A stretch of 41,252 bases of DNA, from positions 1 through 41,252 of the forward strand of contig JBDVXK010000002.1 in assembly GCA_039964455.1 (NCBI GenBank), read 5' to 3'. Source of the DNA: CALJFL01 sp039964455. Its GTDB lineage: Bacteria > Pseudomonadota > Gammaproteobacteria > Pseudomonadales > Halieaceae. Numbering within the stretch: the first letter of the stretch is position 1; the number at the start of each line of letters is the position of its first letter. This document shows, one piece after another, positions 33,019 to 41,252 of the stretch. The translations under genes were made by a program, and so were the position numbers. Below the pieces are notes generated by a model. It was given only the letters and a program-made list of their open reading frames with translations. It was not told the DNA's origin and ran no database searches.

Positions 33019-36000
33019 TCAATGGGGGTTGCTCTGTAGCCAGTCCTGCACGTCGCGCCACTGAGCCCGCAGACGCTTCAGGGATACAGGCATTCTGGTT
33101 CCCAGATTCTGGGCGAACAGCGACACCCTGAACTCCTCGATAGCCCAGCGGTACTGACCGGCCGCCGGGCAGGCCAATAGCAAACCAGGCCGCTCTGAGA
33201 GCACAGCCTGTAGCGGCTGGGTCAATTGCGCCAGCATTGCCATATGCTGCTGATCCTTGGGGTATTGCCCACTCAGGCGCTCGACACGGGTGCGCAGGGC
33301 TTTCAGATAGCGCGGATACTGCGCCAGCCAGACGGCCGGCGTGTCGCGCATGAAACCCGTTTGCAGCAAGCCGTTGAGCTGCTCCTTAATGTCATCGCGA
33401 GAATCATTCCAGGCACCGGCGGGCATATCGGCCAACAGCTTCCGGGTTGCGGCAAGCACCTCCAGCGTATTGAGCAGCAGAGTCTCCAGGTCATTACCTA
33501 TGGTGACGAGCGCCCCACCCCCCTTATTCAAGGCCGCTTCAAACTCCGCACGGGTATAGGGCAGCCGCTCTTCCAATTGCAGGGCTTGTGCAAACGCGGC
33601 CGCCACCAGGTCATCCAGCAGTGCGGCGCGCTCTAGGCCAGCGCCAGCCAGTGCCAGGGTAAAGTTGTTGCCTCGCAACATTTGTTTGCGCAAAAAGCGA
33701 TTGCCCTGACTGTTATGCAATTGCGCCAGCCGTAAGATGCCCAAGCGATGCTGCTGCCGGGCTTCCTCAGGGTAATCAAAGAGTTCTATCGCCGTATCTT
33801 CACCACAGTCCCGCAGGGCCGGATAAGAAACAATGGCCACGCCGGCCTGGCGAAAACGCCATTCGCGAGGGATGGTATCCATATCCCACCGGCTAATACC
33901 GACCCGACGGGGACTATCATCATCTGTTATGGTCACAGACTGCTGGGTCTCGTCGCGAAAGCGACGGATAAGGGCGTCAAGATCGCGGTCCTGCGCCAAC
34001 AGCCGGCCGTCGCCATCTACTACCCTGACATTCATGCGGTAGTAATCATCAAGCTTACTCGCCGCCCAGTCCGAGCGGCTCAGCCTGGTGCCACTGAGTC
34101 GCGACATGACGCGGCTCAGGGCCTCAAGCAGATCAGCGTTGTCTGGCTGCAGCTCCTCCAGCGCCCTGTCTACGAAATCCGGGGCAGGCACCAGGTGCTT
34201 CCGTTGTTGCTTGGGCAGCCCCTTCACCAACTGGATGCATTTTTCCCTGAGCAGTCCAGGCACCAGCCAGTCAAATCGAAATCGCGGCACCCGGTTCAGC
34301 AGCGCCACCGGCACAGTAACCGACACACCATCGCTGGCCTTACCCGGTTCAAACTGATAACTGAGTCGGTAGCGCATGTCTTCCCACTGCAGGAAATCTG
34401 GAAACTGCTCTCCCAGCTCCGCTCCGGGATCACGTGCCAGCAACGCGCCACGCTCAATTTTTAAGGCCGCCTCCGCACCGGCTGTTTCCTTAAGCCAGGC
34501 CTTCAGACGACTGGCCGTAACTGCGTCAGCGGGAAGGCGCTCGTCGTAGAAATCAAACAACACCTGCTCGTCGGCCACAATGTCACGCCGCCGTGTGCGA
34601 GACTCCAGTTCCTCCAGCTCGCGAACAAGTCTCAGGTTATGCTTCAGAAAAGCCGGATGCTGGCTAAACTTTCCCGCGATCAATCCCTCGCGAATCAGCA
34701 GTTCCCGCGACTCCTCAGCATTGATATTGCCGTAGTGCACCGAGCGCTTGTCCGCCACCGTCAGCCCGTACAGGCTCAATCGCTCCCAGGCCACAGCACG
34801 GCCGCTTCGCGCCTGCCAACGCGGTTCGTAGTAATGGTGCTTGAGCAGGCCGGGATTAACATCGATCACCCATTGCGGTTCTATTGCGCCAACGGTGCGG
34901 GCAAAGACATTGCTGGTTTCTACGATCTCGGCACAGACCAACCACTTGGGGGGTTTGCGAGACAGGGATGAGCCCGGGAAAATCTGTAATTTCCGGTTGC
35001 GCGCACCCATATACTCCCGGCGCTCCTGCTGCTGGGCAATATTTCCCAACAGCCCGGTCAAAAGCGCTACGTGAATTCCGGTGTAGTTTTCCTCTTCGGG
35101 CAATTGCTGTCGCGGCTTCATCTTTTGCTGGCGACACGCTATCAACAACTGGGAGTGCACCTCCCGCCATTCTCGCATACGCATAAAGGCAAGAAACTCT
35201 CGTTTGCACAACTTCCGTAGCTGGTTCTGGCTGAGTGTCTGACGCTGTTCCTCGTAATACCGCCAGAGGTTAAGCCAGGACATAAAATCGGACCGAGGGT
35301 GCCGGAAACGCGCATGCGCCTGATCAGACTGTTGTTGCTTTTCCTGCGGCCTCTCCCTGGGATCCTGAATGGCCAGAGCGCTGGCAATAACAAGCATTTC
35401 TTCCAAACAGTTGTGCTGCTCTGCCGCCAGAATCATCCTGGCCAGACGCGGATCGATAGGCAGGCGCGCCATTCTCTTGCCAACCTTAGTGAGCTTCCCG
35501 GCTGCCGTAACCGCACCAAGTTCTTCCAGCAGCTTGTAGCCGTCGCGAACCATCCGGGCATCCGGTGGATCAATGAACGGAAAGTCACCGACATCACCCA
35601 GGCGTAATTGCAGCATCTGCAAAACCACAGCCGCCAGATTGGTACGCTTGATTTCAGGATCCGTGAATTCAGGCCGCCCGAGAAAATCCTGTTCGGTGTA
35701 CAGGCGAATACAAACGCCTGCCTCTACCCGACCACAGCGCCCCTGGCGCTGATTGGCACTGGCCTGCGAGATCGCCTCAATTGGCAGGCGCTGAACCTTG
35801 GTGCGAAAACTGTATCGGCTTATCCGGGCTTCTCCCGGATCGATAACATAGCGGATTCCCGGGACCGTCAGCGAGGTCTCGGCGACATTGGTTGCCAGTA
35901 CCACCCGCGTGCCCCGGCGTCCCGAAGTATCGAATACCAGATTTTGTTCGGCCTGACTCAGGCGCGCATAAAGCGGCAGTACCAACAGGTCAGTTTGCTG

Positions 36001-36762
36001 GCGCAGGGCCTTGGCCAACTCACGAATATCACGCTCACCGGGCAGAAAAACCAGCACATCGCCACGAGAACCATAGATCCCCCTGTCTATCTCCTCTACC
36101 AGCGAGACTACTTGCTCCCGAACACCCTGGTCACGGTCGGCAGCCGGATCCTGGTAAATGGTTTCTACCGGGTAGGTACGTCCCGATACCTCTATGACCG
36201 GGGCGTCGTCAAAGTGACGCGAAAAGCTTTCCACATCTATGGTCGCGGAGGTCACAATCAGTTTTAAATCTGGACGCTGAGGTAAAAGGCGCTTGAGGTA
36301 GCCCAGCAGGAAGTCAATATTCAGGCTGCGCTCATGCGCCTCATCAATGATCAGCGTGTCGTACTGACGCAGCAACCGATCGCGCTGCATTTCCGCCAGC
36401 AAAATTCCGTCGGTCATCAACTTGACCGCACTGCTCTCAGAAACCTGGTCGTGAAATCGCACCTGGTAACCCACGGTTTCACCCAGCGGCGTACCAATTT
36501 CTTCCGCTATACGGCGGGCAACGGTTCTGGCGGCGAGGCGTCTGGGCTGGGTATGACCAATACGCGCAGAACGCCCACGACCTAGCTCCAGGCAAATCTT
36601 GGGAATCTGGGTGGTTTTACCCGAGCCGGTTTCGCCGGCAATGATGACGACCTGGTTGTCACGGATCGCAGCCGCAATCTCCTCGCGGCGCTCGACAACA
36701 GGCAGTTGCTGCGGGAATGTGATCGGGGGAACCTGACGCTCTGGCTCCCGGGATGTCTCCAT
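33019..36762 (-). CDS. hrpA: ATP-dependent RNA helicase HrpA
   Basis: 1247 aa, near the normal length of about 1300. DEAH-box helicase with GETGSGKT (43-50), DEAH (140-143), TSATID and QRQGRCGR (motif VI), then the helicase-associated and OB-fold domains and the long HrpA-specific C-terminal DUF3418 region. In E. coli it unwinds mRNA secondary structure, rescues stalled ribosomes and affects mRNA processing. It starts 14 bases after the fadD stop on the same strand, so the two form an operon. Confidence 0.96.
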   Translation of the reverse strand: METSREPERQVPPITFPQQLPVVERREEIAAAIRDNQVVIIAGETGSGKTTQIPKICLELGRGRSARIGHTQPRRLAARTVARRIAEEIGTPLGETVGYQVRFHDQVSESSAVKLMTDGILLAEMQRDRLLRQYDTLIIDEAHERSLNIDFLLGYLKRLLPQRPDLKLIVTSATIDVESFSRHFDDAPVIEVSGRTYPVETIYQDPAADRDQGVREQVVSLVEEIDRGIYGSRGDVLVFLPGERDIRELAKALRQQTDLLVLPLYARLSQAEQNLVFDTSGRRGTRVVLATNVAETSLTVPGIRYVIDPGEARISRYSFRTKVQRLPIEAISQASANQRQGRCGRVEAGVCIRLYTEQDFLGRPEFTDPEIKRTNLAAVVLQMLQLRLGDVGDFPFIDPPDARMVRDGYKLLEELGAVTAAGKLTKVGKRMARLPIDPRLARMILAAEQHNCLEEMLVIASALAIQDPRERPQEKQQQSDQAHARFRHPRSDFMSWLNLWRYYEEQRQTLSQNQLRKLCKREFLAFMRMREWREVHSQLLIACRQQKMKPRQQLPEEENYTGIHVALLTGLLGNIAQQQERREYMGARNRKLQIFPGSSLSRKPPKWLVCAEIVETSNVFARTVGAIEPQWVIDVNPGLLKHHYYEPRWQARSGRAVAWERLSLYGLTVADKRSVHYGNINAEESRELLIREGLIAGKFSQHPAFLKHNLRLVRELEELESRTRRRDIVADEQVLFDFYDERLPADAVTASRLKAWLKETAGAEAALKIERGALLARDPGAELGEQFPDFLQWEDMRYRLSYQFEPGKASDGVSVTVPVALLNRVPRFRFDWLVPGLLREKCIQLVKGLPKQQRKHLVPAPDFVDRALEELQPDNADLLEALSRVMSRLSGTRLSRSDWAASKLDDYYRMNVRVVDGDGRLLAQDRDLDALIRRFRDETQQSVTITDDDSPRRVGISRWDMDTIPREWRFRQAGVAIVSYPALRDCGEDTAIELFDYPEEARQQHRLGILRLAQLHNSQGNRFLRKQMLRGNNFTLALAGAGLERAALLDDLVAAAFAQALQLEERLPYTRAEFEAALNKGGGALVTIGNDLETLLLNTLEVLAATRKLLADMPAGAWNDSRDDIKEQLNGLLQTGFMRDTPAVWLAQYPRYLKALRTRVERLSGQYPKDQQHMAMLAQLTQPLQAVLSERPGLLLACPAAGQYRWAIEEFRVSLFAQNLGTRMPVSLKRLRAQWRDVQDWLQSNPH

Positions 36763-36776
36763 GAACTGTGCCTTAC

Positions 36777-38465
36777 TTATGCGCCGTCGCGCAGCTCCCG
36801 TCTGAGTATTTTGCCAACATTGGTTTTAGGCAGCTCCTGCCGAAACTCAACCAGCTTGGGGACCTTATAGGCCGTCAGGCTACGACGGCAGAATTCCCGA
36901 ACCTCCTCCGCACCCAGGTCGCCGGATTTGGAGACAACAAACATCTTGATTAGCTCACCTGAGATTTCATCGGCTATACCCACCGCAGCACACTCGAGAA
37001 CGTCGTCATGCTCGCTGAGCACATCCTCCAACTCGTTCGGGTAAACGTTAAAACCGGACACCACGATCATATCCTTCTTGCGGTCTACGATCTGGATGAA
37101 TCCATCGGCCCGTATTTTTGCCACGTCACCGGTACAAAACCAGCCATCGCCATCCATCACCTTGGCTGTTTCATCAGGCCGCTGCCAATAACCAAGCATC
37201 ACCTGGGGGCCGCGAACACAGAGTTCGCCGGCCTCTTCTATCGCCAGCACCTTGCCGTCATCATCAACGATTTTAACCTGCGTATGCGGCACAGGAATGC
37301 CGATGGTGCCTATGATCATTCGACCGCCCGGGTTGCTGGACACCACCGGTGAGGTTTCGGTAAGCCCGTATCCCTCGGAAACTTCACAGCCGGTGACCGA
37401 GCGCCAGCGCTCCGCTACCGCCTTGGTCAATGCCATCCCTCCGGACAAGGTCAGCTTCAGCGATGAGAAGTCCAGCTGCTTGAATTCCTCGTTGTTACAC
37501 AGAGCCGCAAACAAGGTATTGAGACCACAGAAAATATTCGGACGATAATCCCTCATGACCTTAACGACTGAAGGCAGATCGCGGGGATTGGGGATCAACA
37601 CGATATGACCACCACGCAACATGGAATAGATCGACGTCATAAACGCATAGATGTGATACACCGGTAGTGGCTGCGCAATAACACGTTCCTCATCGCTCAA
37701 GCCGTGGCTTTCAAAAAACGTATCGGCTTGCATAATATTGGACACCAGATTGCCGTGGGATAGCATCGCCCCTTTGGCGACCCCGGTAGTGCCCCCGGTG
37801 TATTGCAACATAGCCAGACCATTGCGCTCGCCGGCGACGGGCCTGAGTGCTTGCGCGGCACCTGCCTTGAGCGCAGCGCGCAGGGAGATCGCCCCGGGAA
37901 TCTGAAAAGGTGGCACGATCTTCTTGACGTACTTGGCGACGTTATTAATCAAGACGCGCTTCAGCGGTGCGTGCAGGTCCGCCAACTCCGTCACGACCAC
38001 ATGCTTGACTGGTGTGGCCGGCAGAACCTCCGCCACGGTCTGGGCGACATTCGCCTGCACTACCAGAGCTTTTACCGAGGCATCATTAAACTGATGCTCA
38101 ATCTCACGTGCGCTATAGAGTGGATTGGTATTAACAACAACCAGCCCTGCGCGTAAGGCACCAATGACCACCACCGGATACTGCACCAGGTTAGGCATTT
38201 GGACTGCGATTCGATCGCCGGGCTCAAGGTCTGTATGGTTCTGCAGCCAGGATGCGAAATTTGCTGACAAGCGGTCAATGTCGCCATAGGTCAGCGTGCA
38301 ACCGAGGCTGGTAAATGCCGGTTGATCGGTGAACTCGCGAAACGCATGCTCCGCAACTGCCACCACCGTATCAAATCGCTCAATGTTTGCGTCTCGAGCA
38401 ATACCGATCTCGTCCATTATCCCGTCGAAAACCGATTGTATCTCTGCCAAGATCTGGTCTGTCAT
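36777..38465 (-). CDS. fadD: Long-chain fatty acid--CoA ligase (FadD-like)
   Basis: An in-frame TTG at 38474 opens the frame, but the ATG at 38463-38465 has AGAGG nine bases upstream and is chosen (562 aa). AMP-forming family motifs: YTGGTTGVAKGA (P-loop), GYGLTETSP, and CTGDVAKIRADGFIQIVDRKKDMI with the C-terminal KVPKLVEFRQELPKTNVGKILRREL including the catalytic Lys. It activates fatty acids to acyl-CoA at the inner membrane. Divergent from the MaoC hydratase gene (81 bases apart), so both probably serve fatty acyl-CoA metabolism. Confidence 0.95.
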   Translation of the reverse strand: MTDQILAEIQSVFDGIMDEIGIARDANIERFDTVVAVAEHAFREFTDQPAFTSLGCTLTYGDIDRLSANFASWLQNHTDLEPGDRIAVQMPNLVQYPVVVIGALRAGLVVVNTNPLYSAREIEHQFNDASVKALVVQANVAQTVAEVLPATPVKHVVVTELADLHAPLKRVLINNVAKYVKKIVPPFQIPGAISLRAALKAGAAQALRPVAGERNGLAMLQYTGGTTGVAKGAMLSHGNLVSNIMQADTFFESHGLSDEERVIAQPLPVYHIYAFMTSIYSMLRGGHIVLIPNPRDLPSVVKVMRDYRPNIFCGLNTLFAALCNNEEFKQLDFSSLKLTLSGGMALTKAVAERWRSVTGCEVSEGYGLTETSPVVSSNPGGRMIIGTIGIPVPHTQVKIVDDDGKVLAIEEAGELCVRGPQVMLGYWQRPDETAKVMDGDGWFCTGDVAKIRADGFIQIVDRKKDMIVVSGFNVYPNELEDVLSEHDDVLECAAVGIADEISGELIKMFVVSKSGDLGAEEVREFCRRSLTAYKVPKLVEFRQELPKTNVGKILRRELRDGA

Positions 38466-38546
38466 GTTGCCCAACCTCTTACGCTGTTATCTTATAAAAA
38501 TAGGTTAAAATACCGCGTCCCGCAAAACTACATCGATGGTGTATCC

Positions 38547-39023
38547 ATGAGCATGATTACCAACACGCCCTACACCGATATACAACCGGGTCAAACTGCC
38601 ACCTACAGCAAAACCATCGGTGATACCGAGGTGCGACTGTTCGCCGCGGTTTCAGGCGACGTCAATCCGCTGCATCTGGATCAGGCCTACGCGGCAACCA
38701 CGCCCTTCGGTGAGCGAATTGCCCACGGCATGCTTACAGGCGGGCTGATCTCGGCGGCAATTGCCATGGAATTACCTGGTCCGGGTACCGTCTACCGCAA
38801 TCAATCCTTGAGGTTTCGGGCACCTGTACATCTTGGCGACACACTCACTGTCAAACTTGAGGTTACCGACAAAAGTGACCGTGGCCACACTGTCACATTG
38901 GACTGCAAAGTCTACAACCAACACGACAAACTGGTAGCCAGTGGTGTGGCTGATGTTATTGCGCCCACCGAGAAGTTATCGCTGGCTAGACCCGCTACAC
39001 CGGAGGTTGTTCTGAGCAACTAG
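38547..39023 (+). CDS. MaoC family (R)-specific enoyl-CoA hydratase, PhaJ-like
   Basis: 158 aa from the ATG at 38547; a second ATG is two codons later and no strong ribosome binding site distinguishes them. A longer frame to 38322 would run into fadD and is rejected. Hydratase-2 motif VSGDVNPLHLDQAYA with catalytic D38 and H43, followed by GERIAHGMLTGGLIS, is exact. It hydrates trans-2-enoyl-CoA to (R)-3-hydroxyacyl-CoA, linking beta-oxidation to polyhydroxyalkanoate or related pathways. No PHA synthase is present in the window. Confidence 0.9.
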   Translation: MSMITNTPYTDIQPGQTATYSKTIGDTEVRLFAAVSGDVNPLHLDQAYAATTPFGERIAHGMLTGGLISAAIAMELPGPGTVYRNQSLRFRAPVHLGDTLTVKLEVTDKSDRGHTVTLDCKVYNQHDKLVASGVADVIAPTEKLSLARPATPEVVLSN

Positions 39024-39026
39024 GGC

Positions 39027-39530
39027 TCAGGCCTGCCCTTCCCCGGCAGGTGTCTCGTTGACGGCAAACTGCTCAGGATCGATGTACATCAAACGCAAAA
39101 CCACATTGGCCTGACCGCCACTGACATCAGCACCCAGCACCATGACGTTGGGTTGCTCTTCTTCAACAGTGACCGCTGTGACCCCAAACATCATCACGGC
39201 TGCGTCATGCTCGGCGGTAAACGCGCTAATTTTCTCTTCTTTCTGCAACGCCGCTGCAAGATTGGTGAGCAGCGCGCCCATGCTATTACGGAAGCCCCCG
39301 TAATTAAGCTTGCCACGAAATTCAGATTGATCCAGCGACAGGTCGAAACGCACCAGGGATTTGTCTTCCATCTCCACCTGGGTAAGCGCTACCGAATTGC
39401 CCTCGTTGAGCTTCTTGAACAGGGTTTTTGCATCCGTGCGGGACGCATCCATAAACGCACGATGTAAAAGATTGGCCGAAATAGTCAGGAAGGTTTCCTG
39501 GGGCATCGACTGGGTTTCTGCTTGCGCCAT
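39027..39530 (-). CDS. Hypothetical cytosolic protein
   Basis: 167 aa from the ATG at 39528-39530, which has GAGG six bases upstream; the frame is open further, to 39605, without a good start. No signal peptide or membrane helix. Sequence alternates strands and helices (LVRFDLSLDQSEFRGKLNYGGFRNSMGALLTNLAAALQ, then VMMFGVTAVTVEEEQPNVMVLGADV). I do not recognise a family. It converges on the MaoC hydratase gene, with only three bases between the stops. Confidence 0.7.
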   Translation of the reverse strand: MAQAETQSMPQETFLTISANLLHRAFMDASRTDAKTLFKKLNEGNSVALTQVEMEDKSLVRFDLSLDQSEFRGKLNYGGFRNSMGALLTNLAAALQKEEKISAFTAEHDAAVMMFGVTAVTVEEEQPNVMVLGADVSGGQANVVLRLMYIDPEQFAVNETPAGEGQA

Positions 39531-39658
39531 GAGAACCTCGCAATTCAAAGGGCCGCAAGTGTAATACCTGTGCGGATCAAACTCCAGTTCACCTTTGGGA
39601 GACAAGCTACAGCTCTGGTACTATAGGCCTCCCTGAAAACGAGGACACAAGACAGCCA

Positions 39659-40705
39659 GTGCGGTACCAGGTCACACCACTTCGAATCAACGCTGGGCAG
39701 CAGTGCCGCGCCAGAAGACCCCATGCCAACTGGGGAAACCGGCTGTTGCTGAGCCTTATCTTCCTGTCTCCTCTCGGGTTCGCCAATGAACCCACGCTAG
39801 ATACGCTAACCCGTGAGCGCGAGGTCTTGTCTGCCGAGCTGCAACAGTATGAGAAAACCATAGCGATCCTGCATACGGAGGGCACGCCACCGGAGACCAG
39901 CAAAAATCCAGCCGTGCGCACACTGGCGACTGAAATGGTGGATATTCGGCAAAGGCTGATTGGCATCACCGAGCAAGAAGTGACTCTACTGCAGGAACAG
40001 ATAAGCGATGCCCGTGAAACCCAGGCCGAAACCGCCACCGCGGAGGTCGACCAGCCCACCTCGCCTGCCGCGCTTGAAGCCAAGCCGCAGCGACCCGCAG
40101 CACAGGATTACTCCGTACAACAGGAAGCTGAAGACGTAGCCCGCCTTCGCGGATTGCTGACGGCCTATTACACCGAGCAGCAGGAATCACTGCAAGTACT
40201 GCCTACGGCCAAAGAGGTGGCAGAGCGAGAAGCGTCCCAACTCGACGCCGAGCGCCTCGCGATGATTCCATTCAATGCTGACAAGCTGAGGCTCAACGGT
40301 GCAGAGGGCAGCACGGCACTAAGCCAGATTACCCGGCGACTCAGTGACCCCAATGTACCGGAGAGCCGGAGAGACATTGCACCTATCTGCACAATCAAAA
40401 CCCGCTTGTTCGGTAACCTGGTAGGCAGCGAAACGCGCAGCTTGACCCCCGTGGGCAAGCATCACTACGTCGCCCGCATTCGTCTACAGCCCGGCGACAC
40501 AACATTGCGTATCCTTGAGCACAGTTGGCAATTGCAACTGCCGGAAGACATTAGTGCGTCTGAGTACCTGTTTACCCTGTATGCACCCCCTTCCATGGAA
40601 CCAGAGCTACACATCTTTGCGGTTAGCGACCTGCTGGCCGAGGATAGCCCTCACATCCCCGCCTGGCTGCCAGACAAGGTCGGTATCAAGCCGCGCGCTG
40701 GATGA
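39659..40705 (+). CDS. Hypothetical exported coiled-coil protein
   Basis: 348 aa; GTG start with GAGGA about 15 bases upstream, so the start is uncertain. Residues 27-42 are a signal-peptide core (NRLLLSLIFLSPLGFA) after a long basic n-region. Residues 45-120 are predicted coiled coil (LTREREVLSAELQQYEKTIAIL, then QRLIGITEQEVTLLQEQISDA), followed by a Glu/Ala/Pro-rich linker and a C-terminal beta-rich part (residues 215-348). No recognised catalytic motif. Its stop overlaps the start of mnmC by four bases (ATGA). Confidence 0.72.
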   Translation: MRYQVTPLRINAGQQCRARRPHANWGNRLLLSLIFLSPLGFANEPTLDTLTREREVLSAELQQYEKTIAILHTEGTPPETSKNPAVRTLATEMVDIRQRLIGITEQEVTLLQEQISDARETQAETATAEVDQPTSPAALEAKPQRPAAQDYSVQQEAEDVARLRGLLTAYYTEQQESLQVLPTAKEVAEREASQLDAERLAMIPFNADKLRLNGAEGSTALSQITRRLSDPNVPESRRDIAPICTIKTRLFGNLVGSETRSLTPVGKHHYVARIRLQPGDTTLRILEHSWQLQLPEDISASEYLFTLYAPPSMEPELHIFAVSDLLAEDSPHIPAWLPDKVGIKPRAG

Positions 40706-41252
40706 ACCGGGAGAACACTCCCTGGCAGGCGGCGAGTACCGCAATGGTTGAATGGTCGGATGAGGATACGCCCTCAGCCTCGGAATATGCTGACTTCTAC
40801 TATTCCAGCGAGGATGGCCTGGCCGAAAGCCAGCATGTATTTCTCGCCAGTAGCGACCTGCCAGAACGGTGGCGAACTCATACCCGCAGCAACTTTGTTA
40901 TCGGCGAGACAGGCTTCGGCACCGGGCTGAACTTCCTTCTGACCTGGCAGAGCTGGCGAGCGCTGCCCCAACCCAGGCCCCGATTACATTACACGGCGGC
41001 TGAAAAGCACCCAATGGCGCGCGCCGATTTGTCCCGCGCATTGGCAGGCTGGCCAGCTTTGCAAATAATTGCAAGCATGCTTCTTGAGGCCTATCCGCCG
41101 CCCGTCAAAGGCCAGCACAGGCTTTTGTTTGACGAGGGGCAGGTTACGCTGGACCTTCACTTCGAAGATGCCAGCGAAGCCTTCTCCGACCTCGCCGAGC
41201 GCGGCAACTGCTTGGTCGATGCCTGGTATCTCGATGGCTTTACACCATCCCG
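40702..41252 (+). CDS. mnmC: MnmC N-terminal methyltransferase domain (partial, cut by window end)
   Basis: The ATG overlaps the preceding stop as ATGA. The 183 residues visible match the SAM-dependent methyltransferase half of MnmC: FYYSSEDGLAESQHVFLASSDLPERW, the SAM-binding GETGFGTGLNFL (68-79), YTAAEKHPMARADL and VDAWYLDGFTPS, close to the catalytic region. MnmC completes 5-methylaminomethyl-2-thiouridine at the wobble position of several tRNAs. The FAD-dependent C-terminal half would lie outside the window, if present; a free-standing MnmD-type protein cannot be excluded. Confidence 0.92.
   Translation, partial: MNRENTPWQAASTAMVEWSDEDTPSASEYADFYYSSEDGLAESQHVFLASSDLPERWRTHTRSNFVIGETGFGTGLNFLLTWQSWRALPQPRPRLHYTAAEKHPMARADLSRALAGWPALQIIASMLLEAYPPPVKGQHRLLFDEGQVTLDLHFEDASEAFSDLAERGNCLVDAWYLDGFTPS

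Noticed and set aside
38322..38546. N-terminal extension of the MaoC hydratase
   Set aside because: It overlaps the 5' end of fadD on the other strand, and the hydratase homology begins at the ATG at 38547.

Overview
The window looks like chromosomal DNA of an aerobic, lipid-metabolising marine gammaproteobacterium. The housekeeping genes (gltX, hrpA, talB, dusA, truC, mnmC, mlaA) are gammaproteobacterial in type. The mix of TonB-dependent receptor, wax ester synthase/DGAT, cytochrome P450, MaoC hydratase, fadD and several SDRs resembles Halieaceae/OM60-like or related Cellvibrionales. That placement is inference from gene content, not from a marker search. No phage, IS element, integrase or CRISPR array is visible, and no gene-free stretch exceeds about 210 bases.

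Layout: (a) 1-3.0 kb, an AT-richer accessory stretch with a small membrane-anchored protein, a secreted M19 dipeptidase-like protein lacking part of its metal site, a GNAT and a hotdog thioesterase. (b) tRNA-Ala(GGC) at 3.1 kb with its own promoter and terminator. (c) 3.3-4.2 kb, a DUF4345 membrane protein and an NTF2-like protein. (d) 4.4-14.1 kb, a convergent uptake/metabolism module: TonB receptor, wax ester synthase/DGAT and alpha/beta-hydrolase on the plus strand, facing Crp-like regulator, GPH/MFS transporter, acetoacetate-decarboxylase-like protein, 3-hydroxyacyl-CoA dehydrogenase and SDR on the minus strand. (e) gltX and a tandem thioredoxin-fold GST-like gene. (f) A DUF1080 lipoprotein, then a Fur-box-controlled Fbp-type ferric iron ABC transporter (17.4-21.2 kb). 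(g) truC, an SDR and an ABM-fold protein divergent from a cytochrome P450. (h) A DUF1311 gene coupled to an SDR that has lost its catalytic middle. (i) dusA; talB with a TerB-like gene. (j) A STAS protein with a receiver-PP2C phosphatase whose receiver looks unphosphorylatable. (k) A copper-binding RiPP cluster (HvfA/B/C type, EGKCG repeats) followed by an MlaA homologue without a lipobox. (l) fadD-hrpA, divergent MaoC hydratase, two hypotheticals, and the start of mnmC cut by the window end.

The two most interesting systems are these. First, a near-perfect operator, CTGTCAC-N4-GTGACAG, occurs upstream of both the TonB-receptor operon and the transporter operon. It has Crp-family geometry, and a Crp-like regulator gene sits beside the second copy, so the two converging operons are probably one regulon for an unidentified, probably hydrophobic substrate. 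Second, the compact HvfABC-type cluster encodes a secreted precursor with seven EGKCG motifs, predicted to carry Cys-derived oxazolone/thioamide copper ligands.
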